Source: Planobispora rosea
GTDB lineage: Bacteria; Actinomycetota; Actinomycetes; Streptosporangiales; Streptosporangiaceae
Direction of reading: 5' to 3'
DNA: 64,000 nucleotides
NCBI RefSeq assembly: GCF_014648175.1
Contig: NZ_BMQP01000021.1
Coordinates: 1 to 64,000, forward strand
Shown here in pieces: positions 32,019-40,076 of the stretch (position 1 is its first letter; the number at the start of each line of letters is the position of its first letter). Under the pieces are notes generated by a model. The model ran no database searches and was not told the DNA's origin. It worked only from the letters and a program-made list of their open reading frames with translations. The position numbers and the translations under genes were made by a program.

Positions 32019-33329
32019 CTAACGCGGCTGTGCCGGAGAGTTCTGATGGCGGCGTGCGAGGCGGGTAAAGCCTCGTTTCAATATCTGTCTCGTCATCGCC
32101 ACAAAAGGTTTGAGATCGTCGTCGGCGAACCAGGCGAACTCGTCGGCGGCGCGTACGGAGCGCATCCAGCCGGCGCAGGTGATTTCTTTCGCGCGCCGGT
32201 CGTGAAAGGCGGGGAACGCGTCGTAGTTCTCCACCATGTATGTGCGCCCGTATGCGGGCCTGTCGGCGGGGACGGGCCGGCCGGTGAGGTCGAGGTGGAG
32301 GGCGCGGACGAAGTCGAGCCCGTTCCCGTCGGTGAACAGCCGGAACTGCGCCCCGAGGCGGGGATTGAAATCCAGCAGGTAATAGGTGTCCGTGGTGGTG
32401 TCGTGGCGGAAGTCGAGGTCGAGGACGCCCCGGTAGCCCAGGGCCGCGGCGACCCCGCGCGCCACCGTCTCGACGCGGGGGTTCGGCAGCCACCGGCCGA
32501 GCGTCGTCAGGCCGGCGCGGGGAGGGTAGGCCCGCTCCTTCCTGCCCGCACCTCCGATCAGGCATGACGAGTGCTCGTCGAAGTATCCCTGGAAGAACCA
32601 GTCGGAGCCGGGGGCGCCGGGCAGGAAGCGCTGGAACAGCAGCGCGCTGCCGTGGCCGGACGCCTGCTCCAGCAGCCGGGCGGCCTCCCCGGGCGTGTGG
32701 ACCGGCGTCGTGCTGCGCAGTCCCGCGCCGGGGGGCAGCAGCCAGGGAGCGGCCCACTTGGCCATCAACGGCAGTCCCAGGCGGGCGACGGCCCGGGCCG
32801 CGTCGTCGCGGGTCCGGATCACGTGGGTCTCGGGATGGGCGACGCCCAGCGCCGCGCAGAGCTCGGCCAGGGCGGACTTGTCGGCCAGCCGGCGGGGGAG
32901 GGCCGGAGGCTGGCCGGGCAGCAGGAACCAGGGGCGGAGCTCGGCGGCGTGCTCCGCCACGAAGATCGCGCCCGCGTCGTCCATCGGGATGAGGAGCGCG
33001 CGGCGCCCGATGCGCGCCGCGATCGCCGCCAGCGCGGTCGTCAGCGCCCGCGCCGTTCCGGGAGCGCCCGGCGCGGCCGCCTCGCCCGGCAGCACGTGCA
33101 TGCGGGCCAGGTGGCGGGAGCGGGCGGCGGGGGCGTGCGGCCCCTCCAGGACCGCGTGCACCTCCACCCCGGCGCGGCCCAGTGAGCGGATGACCGCCAG
33201 CGTGCCGTGGTGCAGCACGTTGTCGTCCAGCCGGAGTACCAGCGCCGGCGTGCCCGTGTCCAGCCGGAGCGCCGGAGGAATGTCGTACGGCGAGTGGTCC
33301 CTCACCGGATTTTTTACACTGTTGAACAT
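32019..33329 (-). CDS. ATP-grasp ligase, carboxylate-amine type
   Basis: Protein of 436 residues resembling predicted ATP-grasp enzymes that join a carboxylate to an amine through an acyl phosphate. Visible features are an N-terminal pre-grasp domain (TPALVLRLDDN, HAVLEGPHAPAARSRHLARM), the ATP-binding RLADKSALAELCAALGVAHP and the catalytic-core strand GVLDLDFRHDTTTDTYYLLD, followed by FNPRLGAQFRLFTD. The Asp, Glu and Asn/Arg ligands typical of the fold are in the last two. The start at 33329 (MFNSVKN) has a poor ribosome binding site, and an ATG at 33392 is an alternative. It heads the ATP-grasp/monooxygenase/oxidase operon. Substrate unknown. Confidence 0.84.
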   Translation of the reverse strand: MFNSVKNPVRDHSPYDIPPALRLDTGTPALVLRLDDNVLHHGTLAVIRSLGRAGVEVHAVLEGPHAPAARSRHLARMHVLPGEAAAPGAPGTARALTTALAAIAARIGRRALLIPMDDAGAIFVAEHAAELRPWFLLPGQPPALPRRLADKSALAELCAALGVAHPETHVIRTRDDAARAVARLGLPLMAKWAAPWLLPPGAGLRSTTPVHTPGEAARLLEQASGHGSALLFQRFLPGAPGSDWFFQGYFDEHSSCLIGGAGRKERAYPPRAGLTTLGRWLPNPRVETVARGVAAALGYRGVLDLDFRHDTTTDTYYLLDFNPRLGAQFRLFTDGNGLDFVRALHLDLTGRPVPADRPAYGRTYMVENYDAFPAFHDRRAKEITCAGWMRSVRAADEFAWFADDDLKPFVAMTRQILKRGFTRLARRHQNSPAQPR

Positions 33330-33598
33330 ACTCGCCGTACCCGTCGGATGGTTCGGAGTGGATATCGGCCGCTCATTATATGGGCCATTCATTTAATGGG
33401 ATCGCTGCCGGGCCGGTGAGTCGTCCGGGTCGTTCACGTCATATGGGGCCCATCTCGGCGTCTTCGTCGGCGATGACATTTTCCGTCGCTATCCAGGAGA
33501 TTATCCGGCGTGCCCGCCGCCTTCGGCGCGGGCGTATAGGTTGGGCGGAGGGTGTGTCCGCGGCCGCGGTCGCGGGGTCGGAAAACGGGTGCTTCGGG

Positions 33599-34801
33599 AT
33601 GAGGAGAATGAAATACAGAAAGGCATGTTCCTATGGAGTTCTCGCCACCTTTGCTGTTTCGGCGGTGATATGGGGATTGCCCGCCCCGTCCGCCCCGTCC
33701 GCCCCGTCCGCCCCGTCCGCCCAGACCGCCCCGTCCGCCCAGACCGGCCGGGAGCGGCCCGGGGCGGCCGCGGCGGAGGCGCCCTTCGGGGTGTTCCTGG
33801 CCTCGGACGGGCGCGGTGTCGAGCGGCTGCCCCTGTTCGAGTCCTGGCTCGACGGCCGGACGGTGACCGTCGGCCGGACCTACCTGCCGGGTGAGAACTG
33901 GCGCGCCCTCGAAGGACCCGGCTTCATCCTGGATCCCTGGACGCGCTGGCGCGCGGCCAGGCCGGAGCGGATGCTGGCGCTCAACGTCCCCATGGTCGCG
34001 CCGAACGAGGGGGGTCTGCCCGACGACGCCGTGGCGGCCATCCTCGCGGCGGGTGCGAAGGGCGCGTTCGATCCCGTCTTCCGGACGCTGGCGACCCGGC
34101 TGGTGGACGGCGGAGCCGCCGACACGATCATCGTCCTGGGCTGGGAGATGAACGGGACGACCTACTCCAGCCGCTGCGCGCCCGACCCGCAGGCGTGGAA
34201 GGCCTACTGGCGGCGGATCGTCACGACGATGCGCGGGGTGGAGGGGCAGGACTTCCGGTTCGACTTCACCGCGAGCCGCGGCCCGGACGCCATCCCCTGG
34301 CCGGAGTGCTACCCCGGCGACGACGTGGTCGACATCATCGGCCTGGACAGCTACGACCAGCCGCCCGGGAACACCTTCTCCGACTACGTCTCCCAGCCGT
34401 ACGGCATGCGGCACCACGCGGCCTTCGCCGGGGCGCGCGGCAAGCCGATCTCGTTCCCGGAGTGGGGGCTGTTCCGCAGGGGGGACCGTCCCGAGTACGT
34501 GCGGAGCATGCTGGCGTGGATCTCCGATCACGACGTCGCGTACCACTCGATCGCCGACTACTGCCCGCACGGCGTCTGGCAGTGTCCGGAGAACCCGGAC
34601 TCGTCCCGGGCCTTCCGTCAGCGCCTGACGCGTGTACCGCCGCCGGAGCCGACTCCCGCTCCGCAGCCGCCCCCCGTCCCGCCGGCGGCCGGCGTCACGG
34701 CGGCGGTCAGGGACGCCAGCCTGTCCAGCGCGGGCCGCACGTCGAAGTCCGCCGCCCGTGCGATCCCCGCCTCCCCCTCCCGGGCGGCCAGCCCGGGGTG
34801 A
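33599..34801 (+). CDS. Secreted GH26-like glycoside hydrolase
   Basis: Protein of 400 residues. An N-terminal signal peptide (about 1-28) leads to a Ser/Ala/Pro linker repeat, then a TIM-barrel domain (about 62-325). The putative acid/base Glu183 lies in VLGWEMNGTTYS and the putative nucleophile Glu288 in ISFPEWGLF, the spacing and context of GH26 mannanase-like enzymes. The last 70 residues are Pro/Ala/Ser-rich. The ATG at 33599 was chosen. The ATG at 33608 has too short a ribosome binding site gap. It may trim or release the polysaccharide made by the adjacent cluster. Its 3' end overlaps the convergent glycosyltransferase by 184 bases. Confidence 0.8.
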   Translation: MRRMKYRKACSYGVLATFAVSAVIWGLPAPSAPSAPSAPSAQTAPSAQTGRERPGAAAAEAPFGVFLASDGRGVERLPLFESWLDGRTVTVGRTYLPGENWRALEGPGFILDPWTRWRAARPERMLALNVPMVAPNEGGLPDDAVAAILAAGAKGAFDPVFRTLATRLVDGGAADTIIVLGWEMNGTTYSSRCAPDPQAWKAYWRRIVTTMRGVEGQDFRFDFTASRGPDAIPWPECYPGDDVVDIIGLDSYDQPPGNTFSDYVSQPYGMRHHAAFAGARGKPISFPEWGLFRRGDRPEYVRSMLAWISDHDVAYHSIADYCPHGVWQCPENPDSSRAFRQRLTRVPPPEPTPAPQPPPVPPAAGVTAAVRDASLSSAGRTSKSAARAIPASPSRAASPG

Positions 34802-35781
34802 CGGAGCCGTACGGCGACCGCCTCGGCCAGGGCGGCGGGATCCCCGGTCGGCACGAGGGCGCCGACCTCCCCGGTGACCACCTCGGACAGCCCGGGGACG
34901 GCGGAGGCGACCAGGGGCCGGCCGCTGGCCAGCGCCTCCAGTGCGGTCAGCGGCAACCCCTCCCAGCGGGAGGGGAGGACGACCACGTCGGCCGCCGCGT
35001 ACCAGGGCCGGAGGTCGGCGACGGCGTCGGCGAACGCGATCCCGGGCCCGGCGCAGGAGCGCAGGACGGGCCGGAGGTCCCCGTCGCCGACGATCGCCAG
35101 GCGGGCGCCCGGGACCTCCGCGCGGACCCGTCCCCACGCGGCGACCAGCAGATCCTGTCCCTTCTGACGGGTGACCCGCCCGGGGCACACGGCCAGCGGG
35201 ACGCGCTCGGGGACGCCGAGCAGGGCGCGGGCCGCCGTACGGACTCCGGGGCCGGCCGGGCGGAAGCGTCCGAGATCCACCCCGTTGCGGACGACCGTGA
35301 CGTCCCCCCGCAGGCCATGGGACCGGGCGAGGTCCGCCTCGCCCTCGCCCACGCACACCAGCAGGCTGGTCCAGCGGGTGGCCGCCCGTTCCCACGCCAG
35401 TGCCGCCCGCGCCGTCGCCCCCCGGGCGGCCAGCCAGGACCAGCCGTGCGGCTGGAAGAGAGTGGGGACCGCGCCGCGGATCACCGCGCGGCCCACCAGC
35501 CCCGCCTTGGCGGAGTGCAGGTGGACGGCGTCCGGCCGGAACCGGTCGAGCAGCCGGCGCAGCCGCCGCGCCTCGCCGGGGACGCCGGGACCGGGAGACC
35601 GCCCCGCCTCCCACTCCAGCCACCGGACGCCCAGCGCGGCCAGCTCGGCGGGGAGGCGGCCGCGCCCGGGGCAGGCCACCGCCACGTCCCAGCCGCGGCG
35701 TGCCTGGTCGGCGGCGACGGCGGCGACGTAGACCGCCACGCCGCCCTCCACGGGCTGCGCGACGTGGAGCACGCCGATCAC
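34618..35781 (-). CDS. Glycosyltransferase family 4
   Basis: GT-B glycosyltransferase, 387 residues. The N-terminal acceptor domain starts IGVLHVAQPVEGGVAVYV. The C-terminal nucleotide-sugar domain has VVRNGVDLGRFRP, PGRVTRQKGQDLLVAAW and the E-x7-E segment PSRWEGLPLTALEALASGRP. It acts in the cytoplasm on lipid-linked saccharide. GTG at 35781 overlaps the stop of the Wzz-like gene by 4 bases. It is the last gene of the seven-gene chain. The Gly/Thr-rich C-terminal tail is encoded opposite the tail of the GH26-like gene. Confidence 0.9.
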   Translation of the reverse strand: MIGVLHVAQPVEGGVAVYVAAVAADQARRGWDVAVACPGRGRLPAELAALGVRWLEWEAGRSPGPGVPGEARRLRRLLDRFRPDAVHLHSAKAGLVGRAVIRGAVPTLFQPHGWSWLAARGATARAALAWERAATRWTSLLVCVGEGEADLARSHGLRGDVTVVRNGVDLGRFRPAGPGVRTAARALLGVPERVPLAVCPGRVTRQKGQDLLVAAWGRVRAEVPGARLAIVGDGDLRPVLRSCAGPGIAFADAVADLRPWYAAADVVVLPSRWEGLPLTALEALASGRPLVASAVPGLSEVVTGEVGALVPTGDPAALAEAVAVRLRHPGLAAREGEAGIARAADFDVRPALDRLASLTAAVTPAAGGTGGGCGAGVGSGGGTRVRR

Positions 35782-36650
35782 GGGGTGATCCGCTCGTAGA
35801 CCACGGTGTCGGCGGTGGTCGCCGATCCGGTCCGGGGCCGGGGCGGGAGCCCGCCCCCGGATCCGGGCCGGGACTCGGGCCCGGCCCGGTTCAGGCGCCT
35901 GCGCACGGCTCGCAGGAGGCCGCGGGCGGCGGGCAGCCGGACCGGGGACGCCAGGCAGCCGAGGCCGCCGAGCAGGACGCCGGCCGCCGCGCCGACCGCC
36001 ATGGCCAGGGCCGGAGCCGGGGTGGAGGGCGAGATCGGGGGCAGGGCCCTGGTGAACCCCGCCAGGCGGACCCCGGTGTTGCCCGCCTGGCGGTTGGCGT
36101 AGGCGATCAGGGCCTCCGCCACCGCGTTGGCCTGGTCCGCGGCCTGCTGCGGGTCCGGAGCGGAGGCGTTCAGCCACACGAGGGGGGCGTCCGGAGAAGC
36201 CGCGGCCCGGACCGTGTTCCGCAGGCGTTCGGCGGCGGCCAGGGGGAGGAACACCTCTTCCGTGGTCACGGCCAGGATCTCCGGCTGGACGGCGATCCTG
36301 GCGTAGGCCTGGGCGAAGTTCACCGCCTGCGCCGTACCTCCCGGATTGGCGGGGACCACCACGACGTAGGCGTCGGCGCTGTAGGCGGGCTCCTTCACCA
36401 GTGAGAAGACCAGGCCGGACAGCGTCCCGAGCAGTACGGCGACCGCCAGCGGCCACCAGCGCCGGAGCTCGCGCGGCCCGCTGCCCGGCGGTTTCCCGCC
36501 CCTCCCCGGCCTCCCGGTCCGCCCTGGCGTCTCCGGCTTCCCCGGCCTCCCGGCCCTTTCCGGTTTCCCCGACCTCTCCGGCTTCCCGGCTCTTTCCGGT
36601 CTCCCCGGCCTTCCGGGCGTGCGCGGGACCGCCGTCACGGGCTTGCTCAC
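35778..36650 (-). CDS. Wzz-like polysaccharide co-polymerase (chain-length determinant)
   Basis: Protein of 290 residues with the PCP layout: a cytoplasmic N-terminus, first membrane segment (about 60-80, WWPLAVAVLLGTLSGLVFSLV), an extracellular helical domain and a second membrane segment (about 220-245, LAMAVGAAAGVLLGGLGCLA) preceded by PPISPSTPAPA, the usual Pro-rich PCP motif. The first 55 residues are a repetitive Arg/Gly/Pro/Lys stretch. No kinase domain or tyrosine cluster is seen. GGAGGAG precedes the GTG, which overlaps the upstream stop by 4 bases. It likely controls chain length together with the Wzy-like polymerase. Confidence 0.83.
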   Translation of the reverse strand: MSKPVTAVPRTPGRPGRPERAGKPERSGKPERAGRPGKPETPGRTGRPGRGGKPPGSGPRELRRWWPLAVAVLLGTLSGLVFSLVKEPAYSADAYVVVVPANPGGTAQAVNFAQAYARIAVQPEILAVTTEEVFLPLAAAERLRNTVRAAASPDAPLVWLNASAPDPQQAADQANAVAEALIAYANRQAGNTGVRLAGFTRALPPISPSTPAPALAMAVGAAAGVLLGGLGCLASPVRLPAARGLLRAVRRRLNRAGPESRPGSGGGLPPRPRTGSATTADTVVYERITP

Positions 36651-37783
36651 TGGTACTCCTCCTGCTTGCCGGAGCTGGAACCGGCCTCGACCGGGACGGG
36701 GGGACCGAGGACACGCGCGTACAGCGCCTCCAACTGGGCCGCGTGGCGGCGGATGTCGTAGTGCGCGACGGCGCGGGGCGGCGGGAGCCGTACCGGCCCG
36801 GTGGCGGCGAGCGTGCGGAGCTCGGCGCGCAGGTGGTCCGGGTCGGGCAGGATGCGCCGGGCCCCGGGGGCGGCGTCCGCGGGCAGCTCGTCCAGGGCGG
36901 GACAGGAGGCGTACAGGACGGGCAGCCCCGCCGCGAGCCCCTCGACGACCGCCAGTCCGAACGTCTCGTCCTGCGACGGAGAGGCGAGCACGTCCATGGC
37001 CGACAGCAGGGCGGGCATGTCCATGGACTCGCCGGCGAACACCACCCGATGCTCCACCCCGAGCACGCGGGCGAGGTCCTCCAGCGTCCCGCGCGCCGAC
37101 CCGGCCCCGGCCAGCAGGAGGACGGCCCCCTCGAAACCCCGTACGGCGTGCAGCAGGACGTCGAAGCGTTTCCCCGGTTCCAGCCGTCCCACGCCGCCCA
37201 CGACGAACGCGTCCGGCGCGATGCCCAGCCGGGCGCGGGCCTGCAGGCCGAGGCGGGGGTCGTGGCGGAAGGCCGTTCCGTCGACGCCGTTGGGGACCAC
37301 CTCGATCCTGGAGCGCGGCACCCCCCACCGGGCGAGCCGGTCCGCCACGGCGCGGGAGACCGCGACGGTCACGTCCCCCATGGCCTCGGTGGCCCGGTAG
37401 AGCGTGCGGATCCCCGCGGTGACGCGGCGGCCCTCGATGACGGCGTCCCCCAGCGAGTGCTCGGTCGCGATGATCGCGGGGACGCGCGCGAGCCGCGCCG
37501 CCACCCTGCCGTACACGCAGGCGCGGTACAGGTGCGTGTGGACGATGTCGTAGCGGCCCGCCCGCATCAGCCGGGCCAGCCGGCCCACGGCGCGCAGGTC
37601 GAGGTTGCCCCGCATGCCCAGGTGGTGGACGGGAGTGCCCTCGGCCCTGATGGCGTCGGCGACGCCGCCGGGGTTGGTGAGCGCGGCGACCTCGCACCGC
37701 GCGGTCAGGTGCGGCAGCAGCGCCCGCAACTGCTGCTCGGCGCCGCCCGCGGCCAGACCCGTGATGACGTGGAGCACCTTCAT
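36647..37783 (-). CDS. Glycosyltransferase family 4
   Basis: GT-B glycosyltransferase, 378 residues. It begins MKVLHVITGLAAGGAEQQL, a common GT4 start. It has HTHLYRACVYGRVAARLA, VVPNGVDGTAFRHD, VGRLEPGKRFDVLLHA and the catalytic-region pattern PSQDETFGLAVVEGLAAGLP. It is probably responsible for one sugar addition to the lipid-linked repeat unit. It overlaps the deacetylase stop and the Wzz-like start by 4 bases each. Sugar specificity cannot be read from the sequence. Confidence 0.91.
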   Translation of the reverse strand: MKVLHVITGLAAGGAEQQLRALLPHLTARCEVAALTNPGGVADAIRAEGTPVHHLGMRGNLDLRAVGRLARLMRAGRYDIVHTHLYRACVYGRVAARLARVPAIIATEHSLGDAVIEGRRVTAGIRTLYRATEAMGDVTVAVSRAVADRLARWGVPRSRIEVVPNGVDGTAFRHDPRLGLQARARLGIAPDAFVVGGVGRLEPGKRFDVLLHAVRGFEGAVLLLAGAGSARGTLEDLARVLGVEHRVVFAGESMDMPALLSAMDVLASPSQDETFGLAVVEGLAAGLPVLYASCPALDELPADAAPGARRILPDPDHLRAELRTLAATGPVRLPPPRAVAHYDIRRHAAQLEALYARVLGPPVPVEAGSSSGKQEEYQ

Positions 37784-38499
37784 CGGGAGCGGCCCCACCG
37801 CAACCGGTGGCGGATGCGCTTGGCGCGCATCCGGAGCGCCCCGTCCCGGTCCCCGACGTAGGTGCGCGCCAGCGCGTGCCGCCCGCTGTGCTCGGACTTC
37901 CAGATGGCGCAGGCGTAGGAGTACCCGGCCGCGCGCACCGCGTCCACCTCGCGGGCCCCGGCGAGCCCGTACGGGTAGGCGAAGCCGGTGACGTCGCGGT
38001 CGAGGACGTCCTCCAGGACCATCCGGCTCTCCTTGAGCTCCAGCTCCAGCCCGGCGTCGTCGGCCATCTCCAGGAACGTGTGGTTGACCGTGTGCGAGGC
38101 CACCTCCATGCCCGCGGCGTCCACCTCGCGGAGCTGCTGCGCGGTCATCAGCGGTTTGCGCGGGCCGTCCGGGTCCCACACGTTGTGCCCGCCCAGGTGC
38201 CCGGCGACCGCGAACACGGTGGCGGTGAAGCCGTACCGCACCAGGATCGGGACCGCCTCCGTGGCGAAGTCGGCATAGCCGTCGTCGAAGGTCAGCCCGA
38301 CCATCCCGCGCGCCCGGCCGGACGCCTCGGCGGCGAGCAGGTCGCGCATCGACACCCCGCGCAGCCCGGACCGCCTCAGCCAACTCATCTGCGCGGCGAA
38401 GCGCCGGGGGGAGACGGTGATCAGAAGCGGGTCGCTCTCGTACTCCTCCACCGAGTGGTACATGAGGACGTACGGCATGACCGCCGCGTGCCTGCTCAT
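37780..38499 (-). CDS. Polysaccharide deacetylase (NodB domain)
   Basis: CE4-type protein of 239 residues. The metal and catalytic motifs are LTFDDGYADF (Asp-Asp) and ASHTVNHTFLEM (His-x3-His), with a later FAYPYGLAGA motif. There is no signal peptide or membrane segment, so it may act inside the cell on a lipid-linked precursor, or be a xylan/peptidoglycan-type deacetylase recruited to the cluster. The ATG at 38499 has GGAGGAG upstream and overlaps the flippase stop by 4 bases. Confidence 0.9.
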   Translation of the reverse strand: MSRHAAVMPYVLMYHSVEEYESDPLLITVSPRRFAAQMSWLRRSGLRGVSMRDLLAAEASGRARGMVGLTFDDGYADFATEAVPILVRYGFTATVFAVAGHLGGHNVWDPDGPRKPLMTAQQLREVDAAGMEVASHTVNHTFLEMADDAGLELELKESRMVLEDVLDRDVTGFAYPYGLAGAREVDAVRAAGYSYACAIWKSEHSGRHALARTYVGDRDGALRMRAKRIRHRLRWGRSR

Positions 38500-40076
38500 G
38501 GTCGCTCCTCCGCTGGTGCGTAGCCGATCATTCTTGCGATCTCCTTGGATCCGGTGGCGGTCGCCACGACGATGAACACGGAGCCGACCACGGCCGCGCC
38601 GAGCGCCAGGGTGGCGACCGCGGGCAGACCGGCCAGGACGGGACGGACGAGCCAGCCGGCCCCGGTGGCGGCCGCGGCCGCGAGGGCGAGGCGGCCGAGG
38701 ACGGCCAGGACGGGGCGGACGGGGAGGGGCAGCGGCCCGCCCCGCCCGGGGAGCAGCGCCGCCGCGGTGAGGGTGATGCCGGCGACGTTGGCGAGGGTGA
38801 TCCCCGCGGTCCCCCAGTGGGGAGCGGCGGCGGCCAGGCCGGCGGTGACGGCCAGTCCCGCGGCCATCGCGCCCGCCGGGTACCAGGTCGGCCGTTCCCC
38901 GCAGAAGAACACCCGGCACAGGACCCCGACGACCGTCTGCCCGAGCAGGCCCAGCGAGTAGAGGCGCACGATCGCGGCGGTCGCGGCCGTGTCCGCCGGG
39001 GCGAACGCCCCCCGCTGCAGGAGCAGCGCGACGATCTCGGGGGCGAACGCGAGCAGGAAGGCCGTGCCGGACAGCACGATCGCCCCGGCCAGCCCGAGGT
39101 CACCGGTGATCCGGCGGCGGGCCGCGGCGGTGTCTCCGGCGGTGACGCTCCGCGCGAGCGCCGGCAACGTCACCGTGGCGATGATGAGCGAGAGCGTCAT
39201 CGGCACCTGTGCGATCTTCTGGGCGTAGTTCAGGTGGGAGATGGACCCGGCCGGGAGGGAGGAACCGGCGAAGCGCTCGACGAAGACCTGTCCCTGGCGC
39301 AGCAGGGTGAAGGCGGCGATCGGGACGAACGCCGCCAGCAGGACCGAGGCTCCGGCCGGTGTCCTGCGGGGCGGACCGATGTGCCGCAGGAAGCCGGGAA
39401 CCTGCACCGCGACCATCAGGGCGCCGCCGCACGCCACCCCCAGGGCCGCGGCGGCCACCCCGAGCCGGTCGTGGAGGGCGAGGACGAAGGCGATGACGCC
39501 CGCGTTGTAGGCGACGTAGATCGCCGCGGGCGGGCCGAACACCTGCCGGGCACGCAGCGCCGCGCTCAGGTAGCCCGCCAGCCCGAACATCAGGACCGTG
39601 GCGGCGGTGATCCGCATGCACCGTACGGCGAGCCCGGGGTCGGCCAGCCCGGGGGCGAGGGCGTCGACCAGCCACGGCGCCGCGAGCGCGGTCCCTCCGG
39701 AGACGGGGACGAGCCCGGCCAGGACGCGGGGGAGCGTGGCCGCGACCGCCTCCCGGATGCCGCCGGCGTCCGCCGCCCGGCTGAACAGGGGGACCAGCAG
39801 GAACGCCATCGCCCCCTCGATGAGCAGCGGCGCCGCGGTCTCCGGTACGGTCCACGCCACGAGGAAGGCGTCCGTGCTCCCGGTCGCGCCGAAGATCTGG
39901 GCGAGGAGCAGGTCGCGGCCGAACCCGAGGGCGGAGCCGAGCGCGATGAGCACCGCGGTGACGGTGACGGCGCGCCGGAACGGGCTGCGCTCGCGGCCCG
40001 GCCGCCGGTGCCGGTCACGGGCACGGTCACGGTCAGCGTCACGGGCCGGGAGCGCGGGTGATCGCGTCAGGGTCAT
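38496..40076 (-). CDS. Wzx/MurJ-family lipid-linked oligosaccharide flippase
   Basis: Integral membrane protein of 526 residues with about 13-14 membrane segments. The MurJ-like start is FRRAVTVTAVLIALGSALGFGRDLL, followed by STDAFLVAWTVPE, the arginine-rich cytosolic loops typical of MVF flippases, and a central RQGQVFVERFAGSSLPAG. It would move undecaprenyl-linked repeat units across the membrane. The ATG at 40076 overlaps the polymerase stop by 4 bases. It is more like MurJ than classical Wzx, but the operon context implies a role in EPS rather than peptidoglycan. Confidence 0.88.
   Translation of the reverse strand: MTLTRSPALPARDADRDRARDRHRRPGRERSPFRRAVTVTAVLIALGSALGFGRDLLLAQIFGATGSTDAFLVAWTVPETAAPLLIEGAMAFLLVPLFSRAADAGGIREAVAATLPRVLAGLVPVSGGTALAAPWLVDALAPGLADPGLAVRCMRITAATVLMFGLAGYLSAALRARQVFGPPAAIYVAYNAGVIAFVLALHDRLGVAAAALGVACGGALMVAVQVPGFLRHIGPPRRTPAGASVLLAAFVPIAAFTLLRQGQVFVERFAGSSLPAGSISHLNYAQKIAQVPMTLSLIIATVTLPALARSVTAGDTAAARRRITGDLGLAGAIVLSGTAFLLAFAPEIVALLLQRGAFAPADTAATAAIVRLYSLGLLGQTVVGVLCRVFFCGERPTWYPAGAMAAGLAVTAGLAAAAPHWGTAGITLANVAGITLTAAALLPGRGGPLPLPVRPVLAVLGRLALAAAAATGAGWLVRPVLAGLPAVATLALGAAVVGSVFIVVATATGSKEIARMIGYAPAEERP

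Noticed and set aside
34618-36714. Single large glycosyltransferase frame extending to 36714
   Set aside because: The upstream part is the out-of-frame shadow of the Wzz-like and neighbouring glycosyltransferase genes. The real start is GTG 35781 with a 4-base overlap.
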